Source: Deltaproteobacteria bacterium (lineage in GTDB: Bacteria > Desulfobacterota > DSM-4660 > Desulfatiglandales > B25-G16). Taken from it: a stretch of 6,417 nt of DNA. The notes under the pieces are model-generated. The model worked only from the letters and a program-made list of their open reading frames with translations, did not search any database and was not told the DNA's origin. Both the position numbers and the translations under genes were made by a program. Each line of letters begins with the position of its first letter. The first letter of the stretch is position 1. The stretch spans positions 1-6,417 of the forward strand of contig JAFDDS010000046.1 in NCBI GenBank assembly GCA_019310745.1. Direction: 5' to 3'. This document shows positions 1-5,787 of this stretch, piece by piece.

Positions 1-198
1 CTGGTGAAAGGAATCCCTCGTCATCCCATTGTAGAAGACGACGTCATCATCTATTCAGGAACAACTATTTTGGGCCGTGTTCGCATTGGAAAGGGATCAA
101 TTATTGGTGGCAATGTATGGCTGACACAGGATATCAAACCTGGTACACGAGTTATACAGGGTAAGCAAGCGGAGCCCATTATGACAAGCAGTGAATGA
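1..198 (+). CDS. cysE: Serine O-acetyltransferase, C-terminal fragment (5' end outside window)
   Basis: The last 65 codons of a gene that enters from the left edge and stops at TGA 196-198. The visible residues form hexapeptide-repeat coils of a left-handed beta-helix: RHPIVEDDV, then IIYSGTTILG, then VRIGKGSIIGGNVWL, followed by a short polar tail (GTRVIQGKQAEP). The arrangement of a His-Pro-x-(I/V)-E-D-D-V coil followed by GGNVWLT matches the end of serine acetyltransferases of the CysE/EpsC/SrpH group. These transfer acetyl from acetyl-CoA to L-serine, giving O-acetylserine for cysteine synthesis in the cytoplasm. Serine binding and the catalytic His/Asp lie mostly upstream and cannot be checked. 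Another hexapeptide acyltransferase is the main alternative. The gene is cut by the window edge, not visibly broken. No cysteine synthase follows it here, so any cys operon partner must lie upstream. Confidence 0.8.
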   Translation: MVKGIPRHPIVEDDVIIYSGTTILGRVRIGKGSIIGGNVWLTQDIKPGTRVIQGKQAEPIMTSSE

Positions 199-496
199 TC
201 TTCCATGTTGTAGCATTTGTAGTGACGAGACAAAATAATTTTAAAAATGAGCCCACAGTAGTCTTTTAAATAAACCTCCCATAGAAAATTGCTCCCTGCT
301 TACTCAATCCATCTGATAAATGGCACCTGTGTACATTGCTTTTATGTAAACAATCCTTGACGTTTTATCCCGCTTACTATCTATTTTTTCTATATCTTTA
401 CAATTTTGCAAATGGCCCCGATGCTTTGCTTTAGTGTTATATATAAAAAAACTATACGTTGAGCATTTAGTTTCTTAGGAGGAATCACGGGAAAGG
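199..496. other. Gene-free AT-rich spacer before the sirtuin gene
   Basis: No convincing coding region was found on either strand. The 3' part is rich in T and A runs. It contains a possible extended -10 element, listed separately, and the AGGAGGA purine run at 477-483 that belongs to the next gene. No strong terminator for the upstream acetyltransferase gene is visible. Confidence 0.5.
435..443 (+). promoter_or_regulatory. Possible extended -10 promoter for the sirtuin gene
   Basis: TGT followed by TATATA (438-443) resembles an extended -10 element. It lies in an AT-rich stretch about 55-65 bases before the start codon, a reasonable leader length. No good -35 hexamer sits 16-18 bases upstream; the nearest, TTTACA at 397-402, is too far away. 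AT-rich spacers produce such hexamers by chance, so this is a weak call. Confidence 0.25.
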
Positions 497-1213
497 ATGT
501 ACGCCATGAAAGAAGATTTTGAAAATAAAATTCAAACCCTTGCTGAATGGTTATATGAATCCAGACATCTCGTTGTCTTTACTGGCGCTGGAATCAGTAC
601 TGAATCAGGGCTTCCTGATTTCAGAGGACCTGACGGTCTATGGACCCGGAGAGATAAAGGACTTGCTCCAAAACCATTAAACCGCTCGTGGGATTCAGTT
701 GAGCCAAATAGCGGGCACATTGCTATCGTTGATCTCCAAAAAATGGGCAAATTAGAATTTTGTATCTCTCAAAATGTAGATAATCTCCATTTAAAATCAG
801 GGATAAATCCAGATTTACTGGCTGAGCTTCATGGGAATATGACCAAACTTCGGTGCACGAGATGCGATAAAAAAGTAAACAAGTCCAATGGCATGACTAT
901 GTGTCAGTGTGGGGGAAAATTGGTCTCAAGTGTAGTCAATTTTGGGCAGTCCCTTCCTGAAAAAGATCTAAGGCTTTCTTTCGAGCATTCTCGAAAAAGC
1001 GACCTTTTTTTGGTTGTTGGATCAAGCTTGGTAGTAACACCAGCAGCAGACATGCCGCTGGAGGCTCTTCGTTCCGGCGCAAAATTGGTCATCATTAATA
1101 AGGGAGATACCCCCTTTGATAATAGTACAAACTTGAGATTTAAAGAAGAGATTGGTGAGATTCTCCCTAGGGCAATAAAGAAACTAAAAAGATTGATGGG
1201 CCTGTTTGAATAA
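497..1213 (+). CDS. NAD-dependent protein deacylase, Sir2 family, SIRT6/7-like (class IV)
   Basis: A complete 238-aa sirtuin, typical length for a single-domain bacterial Sir2. It removes acyl groups from protein lysines using NAD+, giving nicotinamide and O-acyl-ADP-ribose in the cytoplasm. The Rossmann NAD site has GAGIS (30-34) and ESGLPDFRG (36-44). SQNVDNLH (91-98) is the NAD-ribose motif. H112 in ELHGN is the catalytic base. The small zinc module has C120-x2-C123 and C136-x-C138. GSSL (175-178) and VIINKGDTP (198-206) complete the nucleotide fold. GLWTRRDKGLAPKP after the DFRG motif, and the LHLKSG and ELHGNM wording, resemble the SIRT6/SIRT7 branch more than the CobB branch; this is from remembered family sequences. 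Start: AGGAGGA (477-483) is 13 bases from ATG 497. GGAAAGGA (490-497) is ideally 8 bases from the in-frame ATG at 506, so a start at codon 4 is at least as likely. It stands alone, with no acetyl-CoA synthetase or acetyltransferase next to it. Confidence 0.93.
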   Translation: MYAMKEDFENKIQTLAEWLYESRHLVVFTGAGISTESGLPDFRGPDGLWTRRDKGLAPKPLNRSWDSVEPNSGHIAIVDLQKMGKLEFCISQNVDNLHLKSGINPDLLAELHGNMTKLRCTRCDKKVNKSNGMTMCQCGGKLVSSVVNFGQSLPEKDLRLSFEHSRKSDLFLVVGSSLVVTPAADMPLEALRSGAKLVIINKGDTPFDNSTNLRFKEEIGEILPRAIKKLKRLMGLFE

Positions 1214-1225
1214 AAAAATCAAACA
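1203..1225 (+). terminator. Weak hairpin across the sirtuin stop codon
   Basis: TGTTTGA (1203-1209) is perfectly complementary to TCAAACA (1219-1225) with a 9-base A-rich loop. The 7-bp stem spans the TAA stop codon. No T-run follows directly, so it is a poor intrinsic terminator. It may instead be a 3'-end-stabilising hairpin or chance. Confidence 0.25.
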
Positions 1226-1291
1226 AAAGGTAGACAAATTTAATAACATGATTAGAATTTGATCGAACTTTGCTTCTTTTACTTTTTTTTA

Positions 1292-1320
1292 TTGACAATA
1301 ATAATTTCTTAAGGCATAAG
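1292..1320 (+). promoter_or_regulatory. Possible sigma-70-type promoter for the PxxKW gene
   Basis: A perfect -35 hexamer TTGACA (1292-1297) is followed after 17 bases by CATAAG (1315-1320), which matches the -10 consensus at four of six positions. Upstream is a T-rich tract (1283-1290) that could act as an UP-like element. A start near 1327 would leave a leader of about 90 bases before ATG 1420. Confidence 0.4.
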
Positions 1321-1419
1321 GCAAAATCTGTTATTCGATCGATTTTTAAAGGAACTATAAGTAATTTTTATTAAATAATTGTTCTTATTTAAAATTAATA
1401 AAGAAAGGATGTGGTTATC

Positions 1420-1695
1420 ATGGTTTGTACAACGTTAAGGCCCGGGTTTGAGTGCATCTTTATGACCAAAAAAGGATGCGAGTTTAATGGAGGTAGCTGT
1501 CACACCATCATTGATCAGTGTGATGGTTGCCAGAGAATCGTTGAATATCCCACCGGAAAATACTGTATAAGTTTCCTCGACCCGTCTATCAAATGGAAAA
1601 ACGGGGTCTGTAATATGGCTACTCACATACAGATAAGCACCAAAAAGGAAACCAATAAGATAAATCCGCTTAAGGCCTCAAAAAGATCCCGCTAA
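1420..1695 (+). CDS. PxxKW family cysteine-rich small protein
   Basis: A 91-aa protein of unknown function, recognised as a member of the small cysteine-rich family named for its P-x-x-K-W motif, here P55-S-I-K58-W59. It has eight cysteines (C3, 12, 20, 27, 34, 37, 49, 64), including a C34-x2-C37 pair and the surrounding stretches MTKKGC, FNGGSCH and GKYC. These suggest metal or Fe-S binding, but this is inference. There is no signal peptide or membrane segment. The tail is basic (KINPLKASKRSR), as is typical of the family. Start choice: AAAGGA (1404-1409) is 10 bases from ATG 1420. The in-frame GTG at 1411, which would add three residues, nearly touches the Shine-Dalgarno sequence and is less likely. 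The family is known to me mainly from Desulfobacterota-like anaerobes, the strongest taxonomic hint in the window. It appears monocistronic, with a structured non-coding region just downstream. Confidence 0.85.
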   Translation: MVCTTLRPGFECIFMTKKGCEFNGGSCHTIIDQCDGCQRIVEYPTGKYCISFLDPSIKWKNGVCNMATHIQISTKKETNKINPLKASKRSR

Positions 1696-1721
1696 AAACC
1701 TTTGAACCAGGGAATTTCTTA

Positions 1722-1875
1722 AAGAATAATTAGTAGCGGAAAACATTCGTGCAGAGATTGCATCAAATGAGTTTTAGAAAATCTCTGCTCCGTCTATCAG
1801 GAGAAAATGCATTTGATTATGTAACCAAGATACATATGAGCGATGCATGCTCTGCACGAATGTCCTCTTATTCTT
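1722..1875. repeat. Large imperfect inverted repeat / candidate structured RNA or MITE-like element
   Basis: The outer stem pairs 1743-1764 with 1842-1863: 14 perfect base pairs, a 2-base mismatch, then 6 more pairs. A further inverted match, AAGAATAA (1722-1729) against TTATTCTT (1868-1875), lies outside it but with unequal gaps. Inside are smaller hairpins: CTCC 1788-1791 with GGAG 1800-1803, and TATGTA 1818-1823 with TACATA 1831-1836. Alternatives that would break the outer stem are GCAGAGATT 1751-1759 with AATCTCTGC 1780-1788, ATCAAATG 1762-1769 with CATTTGAT 1810-1817, and GAGC 1838-1841 with GCTC 1849-1852. No open reading frame is convincing inside. It could be an RNA with switchable folds, a small non-autonomous mobile repeat, or a regulatory 3' region of the PxxKW transcript. 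The strand cannot be decided because the element is near-palindromic. No target-site duplication was seen. Confidence 0.7.
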
Positions 1876-1902
1876 CCCCTTTTTGACGTCCCCAATTTTT
1901 AT

Positions 1903-1933
1903 TTGTAATTAATAGAATAAATCCTGCTATACT
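1903..1933 (+). promoter_or_regulatory. Possible extended -10 promoter for the molybdoenzyme operon
   Basis: TGC precedes TATACT (1928-1933), a five-of-six match to the -10 consensus with the extended TG motif. TTGTAA (1903-1908) could be a weak -35 with a long 19-base spacer. Transcription would start near 1940 and give a leader of about 74 bases. This promoter would lie downstream of the inverted repeat, leaving the repeat out of the operon transcript. Confidence 0.4.
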
Positions 1934-2013
1934 ATCGATCAGAAATCCTGGAATCATAAATAATTATGCATTTATCTGGACTTTAAAGCAGCCTTGATAA
2001 AGGGAGTCAGTAT

Positions 2014-4158
2014 ATGACTGAATTCACTTACTCCAATATAGAGAGGGAGATGGAGACCTATGGGTTTGATTCTGTAGTCAAAAGCCACTGTCGAATGTGC
2101 CATGGTGGCTGCGGAGTTTTGGTCTATACGAAAAATGGTAAAGCGGTTAAAATTGCTGGTGATCCTGACTGCCCCATAAATCATGGAACTCTCTGCAGCA
2201 AAGGAATTGCATCCACTCAATTGGCCTACCATCCAGATCGATTGACGTATCCTGTGAAAAGAGTTGGGGCAAAGGCAAGCGGAAATTGGGAGCGTATATC
2301 GTGGGATGAAGCATTGAATACCATTGCAGAACGGATAGTAAAGTATAAAAAAGAATTTGGGGCAGAATCAATTGTAATGGGGTATGGAACAGGAAGGGAA
2401 AATGAAGGGGTGATTTACCGTTTTGCCAACCTCCTTGGTGCCCCCAATGTTCTTACAGCAGGTCATTTTTGCTACGGCCCTCGTATTGCTACCAGTATCA
2501 TTACCTGCGGATCAAACCCTATCGTAGACTACGAAAACAATCCAAAGTGCATTATGGTGTGGGGCAACAATTTGGTGATAGGTAACTCTGATGAATATAA
2601 GGGTGAATCTTTCTCAGTGAGCCTTGATAAAGGGGCGAAACTTATTGCCGTTGACCCAAGATTAACACGTATTGCAGCCCGTGCTGATATCTGGCTTCAG
2701 CTCAGACCAGGAACAGATACAGCCCTCGCCCTGGGAATGCTCAATGTCATCGTCAATGAAAAACTTTATGATACAGAATTTGTCCAACATTATGTCCATG
2801 GATGGGAGCCCTTTGTAAAACGAATCAATGAATATCCACTCAACAAGGTAGAAGAGATCACCTGGGTTCCAAAAGAAAAAATCAGGGAAGCTGCACGACT
2901 ATTTGCAACTACTAAACCTGCAGCAATCCAATGGGGAGTGGCCATTGAACAACAGATAAACTGCGCAGACAACAACCGCTCTCTCATGGCCCTTATGGGT
3001 ATAACTGGAAATATAGACGTACCTGGAGGACAGGTCTTATTCAAAGCACCCACAATTAGAACAGTGGCAGAATTTGGTGCCCACAAGAAACTTTCAAAAG
3101 AGCAGGCTGCTAAACGTTTAGGGGGAGATCGTTTCCGTCTTGCTGGAAATTTTGCGATTATTAATCCCAAATGTGTTTGGGATGCTATTCTTACAAAGAA
3201 GCCCTATCCAGTAAAAATGCTATTCTTAATCAGCTCAAATCCTGTTATGACCCGTGCAAATGCAAAAGAGGTTTACCGTGCACTTGAAAAGGTTGAGTTC
3301 ATGGCTGTTTCTGATTTTTTCTTGACACCAACAGCCGAACTTGCAGATATTGTTTTGCCAGCGGCTACATGGCTTGAAATGGACTATATCGGAGATTTTT
3401 GGAAGAGACATGGCTACATCCTGCCAAGGAGAAAGGTCATCCAGGTGGGAGAGTGCCGATCAGATCATGAGATGCTTAATGACCTTGCTCACAGAGTTGA
3501 CCAAGGAGAACACTGGTGGGATAATTTTGAAGGAGCCCTGGATTACATATTAGAACCCATGGGTACAACATGGCAGAAATTCAGCGAGACTGATTACATA
3601 AGAGGGGAAATAACGTATCAAAAATATAAGAAAAAAGGATTCTCCACTCCAACCAATAAGTTTGAACTATATTCAACATTGCTTGAAAAATGGGGGTACG
3701 ATCCCCTTCCGCAACATCGTGAAGTCCCTGAAAGCCCTTTAAGCTCCCCAGAATTATACAAACAGTACCCATATATCCTTATTACTGGAATGAGGTCTCC
3801 CGGTTTTTTTCATACAGAAAATCGCCAGGTGTCCTGGCTAAGAGAGCTTCGCAGAGAACCAGTTGTGGAAATCCACCCTGAAACTGCACAGAAAGAAGGC
3901 ATACGTGAAGGCGATTGGGTCGTTATCGAATCCCTTAGGGGAAAGGTCAGGCAGCGAGCAAAAATATTTTCAGGCATTGACCCAAGGGTTATTGGGGCAC
4001 AGCATGCCTGGTGGTTTCCAGAGAGAAAAGATCCAGGACACGGGTGGGATGAATCAAACATTAACATATTGACGGACAATGCCTATGAGGGCTGTGATCC
4101 TGCAATGGGCGCAACGAACGTTAGAACACTTTTATGCAAAATATACCCTGAGAAGTGA
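2014..4158 (+). CDS. Molybdopterin-dependent oxidoreductase catalytic subunit (DMSO reductase superfamily), substrate unknown
   Basis: A 714-aa large subunit binding a bis-pterin Mo or W cofactor and one [4Fe-4S] cluster. The cluster site is C26-x2-C29-x3-C33-x27-C61, followed by K63 in CSKG, the usual electron-relay lysine. RISWDEAL (94-101) and DPRLTR (214-219) are family signatures. RPGTDTAL (231-238) lies in the central pterin domain and TPTAELADIVLP (438-449) follows. The C-terminal dinucleotide-binding domain begins near residue 585 (YPYILITG) and includes HPETA. C153 in HFCYGPR sits where the metal-ligand Cys is expected. Overall wording recalls the acetylene hydratase/thiosulfate reductase neighbourhood. 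However, residue 30, just after the second cluster Cys, is His, where acetylene hydratase has its essential Asp, so that reaction is unlikely. There is no Tat signal, so it is probably cytoplasmic. The Shine-Dalgarno AGGGAG (2001-2006) lies 7 bases before ATG. The Fe-S subunit gene starts 15 bases after the stop. Other possibilities are a (de)hydroxylase, a reductase or an oxidase of an organic or sulfur compound. Confidence 0.93.
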   Translation: MTEFTYSNIEREMETYGFDSVVKSHCRMCHGGCGVLVYTKNGKAVKIAGDPDCPINHGTLCSKGIASTQLAYHPDRLTYPVKRVGAKASGNWERISWDEALNTIAERIVKYKKEFGAESIVMGYGTGRENEGVIYRFANLLGAPNVLTAGHFCYGPRIATSIITCGSNPIVDYENNPKCIMVWGNNLVIGNSDEYKGESFSVSLDKGAKLIAVDPRLTRIAARADIWLQLRPGTDTALALGMLNVIVNEKLYDTEFVQHYVHGWEPFVKRINEYPLNKVEEITWVPKEKIREAARLFATTKPAAIQWGVAIEQQINCADNNRSLMALMGITGNIDVPGGQVLFKAPTIRTVAEFGAHKKLSKEQAAKRLGGDRFRLAGNFAIINPKCVWDAILTKKPYPVKMLFLISSNPVMTRANAKEVYRALEKVEFMAVSDFFLTPTAELADIVLPAATWLEMDYIGDFWKRHGYILPRRKVIQVGECRSDHEMLNDLAHRVDQGEHWWDNFEGALDYILEPMGTTWQKFSETDYIRGEITYQKYKKKGFSTPTNKFELYSTLLEKWGYDPLPQHREVPESPLSSPELYKQYPYILITGMRSPGFFHTENRQVSWLRELRREPVVEIHPETAQKEGIREGDWVVIESLRGKVRQRAKIFSGIDPRVIGAQHAWWFPERKDPGHGWDESNINILTDNAYEGCDPAMGATNVRTLLCKIYPEK

Positions 4159-4173
4159 ATACAGGAGCAGTTC

Positions 4174-4668
4174 ATGAAAAAATATGCCCTGATCATAGAT
4201 CATGAGGCCTGCTGGGGATGTAAGACATGTGAAGTAGCATGTAAACAAGAAACCAATTCAACTGATGGCATTAAGTTAATCTCTGTCTCAGAAGATGGCC
4301 CTAAGATAATCAATGGTACATTGGATTTCTCTTTTCAGGTGAGTGTCTGCAGGCACTGCGATGATCCCCCATGTGTAAAGGCTTGCGTAGAGGAAGCTAT
4401 TAGCAAAAGAGAAGATGGTATAGTAGTTATAGATTATGAGAAATGTACTGGATGTCAGGCTTGCATAGAGGTATGTCCTTACGATGCCATTGTCTTTGAT
4501 ATGAGTAAAGGCATCGCACAAAAGTGTAACCTCTGTCATCATAGGGTGGATAGGGGACTTATACCAGCCTGTGCCGATAATGTCTGTTTGGCTCATTGTA
4601 TCTATTTCGGAGATCCAGATGAAATTAGACAAATGATTTCAAAAAAAAGGCGATTCAATAAACAGTGA
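4174..4668 (+). CDS. 4Fe-4S dicluster-type electron-transfer subunit of the molybdoenzyme
   Basis: A 164-aa iron-sulfur subunit of the DmsB/PsrB/NrfC type that carries electrons between the catalytic subunit and a partner. Cys groups in order are C13-x2-C16-x2-C19-x3-C23; C59-x2-C62-x4-C67-x3-C71; C91-x2-C94-x2-C97-x3-C101; and C118-x2-C121 with C133, C138 and C142. Relatives usually bind four [4Fe-4S] clusters, with cysteines swapped between groups. The last group is unusual: C133 to C138 has four intervening residues, where relatives mostly have three, and there is an extra C142 just before IYFGDP. No signal peptide is present. AGGAG (4163-4167) lies 6 bases before ATG, and the 15-base gap to the upstream gene makes one operon. 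No NrfD/DmsC-like membrane anchor follows, since the next gene is on the other strand. The complex is therefore probably soluble, unless an anchor is encoded elsewhere. The basic tail (KKRRFNKQ) overlaps the terminator sequence. Confidence 0.92.
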   Translation: MKKYALIIDHEACWGCKTCEVACKQETNSTDGIKLISVSEDGPKIINGTLDFSFQVSVCRHCDDPPCVKACVEEAISKREDGIVVIDYEKCTGCQACIEVCPYDAIVFDMSKGIAQKCNLCHHRVDRGLIPACADNVCLAHCIYFGDPDEIRQMISKKRRFNKQ

Positions 4669-4685
4669 ATTGGGATCTTTTTTTT
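4641..4685. terminator. Bidirectional A/T-tract terminator between convergent genes
   Basis: ATTCA (4653-4657) and TGAAT (4666-4670) form a short stem with an 8-base loop. It is flanked by an A8 run (4641-4648) and a T8 run (4678-4685), which can pair and extend the stem. On either strand the hairpin is followed by a U-run, so it can end both the operon and the converging HAD gene. The core stem is only 5 bp and AT-rich, and it overlaps the last codons of the Fe-S gene. Confidence 0.5.
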
Positions 4686-4694
4686 GCTTAAAGC

Positions 4695-5447
4695 TCATTC
4701 CCTGTCCAAGAGAGATAACAGATCTCCCCACTGAGAGATCCTGGGTACTTTGCAGTCCAGTTTTTCATCATCCTTAAAAAAAATACCCGGTACAAATGGT
4801 ATATTTTGATCCCTCACATAGGTAGTTAAAACAGGCTGGAGCCCAGCCTTCTGTGCACCAGTAATATCGGGCTCTGGGTCATCTCCGACATAGAGAATCT
4901 GATATTTTCTCACCCCCAGCTGCTCAATAAGTTGGTGAAAAACAAAAGGGTGTGGCTTGCGGTAGCCCAGCTCGCCAGAAATGAGCACCACATCAAAGAA
5001 AGTGCTCAGGCCTAACTTGTTAATGATGTTCCTGGCAGCAGGCCCATGAGTGAAATTAGAAAGTAACCCCAGACGGTATACATCCCTGAGGCAACTGAGC
5101 ATCTCTTTTGTGCCTGGAATAAGATGACAGTGTAGGAAAAAGGCTGAAAAATAATTGTCAACTGCTATAGCTATTTGGGGATCATCAGGCAAGATATTGT
5201 ATCCCTGGCTCTTTAGTGCAGCGCTTATCCAAAAACTGTTGTGTGTTTCTATCCCATCCTCTTGGGCTTTTTTAACAAACTCCAGGGCAACTTCCCGGTA
5301 GGCTTCTTTGAATTGTTCACTCTCAAGTTCGAAACCACTTTTCCGAAGGCTTTTGATCAACCTCCTCATGGCCTCATCCAGGGTTTGTATCTCCGCAGTG
5401 ATCAGTGTGTTAAAAAGGTCAAACCCTATTGCTTTAATATGGTTCAT
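4695..5447 (-). CDS. HAD-superfamily hydrolase, haloacid dehalogenase-like subfamily
   Basis: A complete 250-aa cytoplasmic protein. Motif I is FDLFNTL with nucleophile D10. Motif II is LLSNF with S130. Motif III is GYRKPHP with K164. Motif IV is VGDDPEPDITGAQKAG with D189/D190 and D194. A helical cap (about residues 20-105) is inserted after motif I, as in class C1 HADs. The +2 position after the nucleophile is Phe (F12) rather than the second Asp of the phosphatase D-x-D motif. L-2-haloacid dehalogenases and REG-2/HDHD3-like members also have a non-Asp there. Substrate and reaction (C-Cl or phosphoester hydrolysis) cannot be decided. Start: ATG 5447 is preferred because homologues begin just before the FDLFNTL strand. 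A TTG at 5474 would add nine Lys/Phe-rich residues and has no ribosome site. The site before ATG is also weak (AAGAAA). It converges on the molybdoenzyme operon and is probably unrelated to it. Confidence 0.88.
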   Translation of the reverse strand: MNHIKAIGFDLFNTLITAEIQTLDEAMRRLIKSLRKSGFELESEQFKEAYREVALEFVKKAQEDGIETHNSFWISAALKSQGYNILPDDPQIAIAVDNYFSAFFLHCHLIPGTKEMLSCLRDVYRLGLLSNFTHGPAARNIINKLGLSTFFDVVLISGELGYRKPHPFVFHQLIEQLGVRKYQILYVGDDPEPDITGAQKAGLQPVLTTYVRDQNIPFVPGIFFKDDEKLDCKVPRISQWGDLLSLLDRE

Positions 5448-5551
5448 GATTTTTTTTCTTAACTTAAAAAACAAGAGACTTGCACATTACAAGAAACAGG
5501 AAATCCCAGCACTCAGAAACAAACAAGAAAAGTAAAAAACCTCTCTTTTAA

Positions 5552-5581
5552 ACTATAGTTATTGATATAATTCCACACCAA
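5552..5581 (-). promoter_or_regulatory. Possible promoter for the HAD gene
   Basis: On the minus strand, TATAGT (5557-5552) matches the -10 consensus at five of six positions. It lies 18 bases downstream of a weak -35, TTGGTG (5581-5576). The predicted leader is about 100 bases. The setting is AT-rich, so the call is tentative. Confidence 0.3.
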
Positions 5582-5751
5582 TTTTGACTCACTAGTCCAC
5601 AATATGTTTATTCAGACACAAATCAAATTTTTACAACTTCATAAAGTATTCTTAATATCAGTCAAAAAAGGAAAGATTAGTGTCAATCATATTCCTATAA
5701 AACATATATTAAGTAATTATTTAGTATTTATTTTTTTTAAAAAATTTTTTC

Positions 5752-5787
5752 TTGACATTGCTTATTATATATATATTAGTATATAAT
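5752..5787 (+). promoter_or_regulatory. Possible promoter in the AT-rich spacer
   Basis: Consensus TTGACA (5752-5757) lies directly after the A/T tract at 5731-5750, which could act as an UP element. Candidate -10 hexamers are TATTAG (5774-5779, 16-base spacer, four of six) and a perfect TATAAT (5782-5787), which at 24 bases is too far. If used, it would give a leader of about 250 bases for the gene at 6037, or a separate small RNA. Confidence 0.35.

Noticed and set aside
1722..1875. Retron non-coding RNA (a1/a2 inverted repeats)
   Set aside because: The long flanking inverted repeat invites the idea, but no reverse transcriptase gene is adjacent and no msr/msd layout could be made out.
1722..1875. 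Integron attC site or molybdenum-cofactor riboswitch
   Set aside because: The paired ends lack the GTTRRRY/RYYYAAC core sites of attC. I could not recognise the Moco motif, and a plausible operon promoter lies downstream of the element, so it may not be in the molybdoenzyme leader.
2790..3170. 126-codon minus-strand frame inside the molybdoenzyme gene
   Set aside because: It lies wholly antisense to a strongly supported gene with intact motifs and has no recognisable domain.
2014..4158. Assignment as formate dehydrogenase or acetylene hydratase
   Set aside because: The segment around C153 reads HFCYGPR, without the Cys/Sec-His pair of formate dehydrogenases, and the Asp needed by acetylene hydratase is His30.
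4288..4632. 114-codon minus-strand frame opposite the Fe-S subunit gene
   Set aside because: Antisense shadow of a gene with clear Cys cluster motifs, and no own features.
5604..5786. 60-codon plus-strand open frame in the AT-rich spacer
   Set aside because: Translation is low-complexity Ile/Phe/Lys, there is no ribosome binding site, and it overlaps the A/T tract and likely promoter elements.
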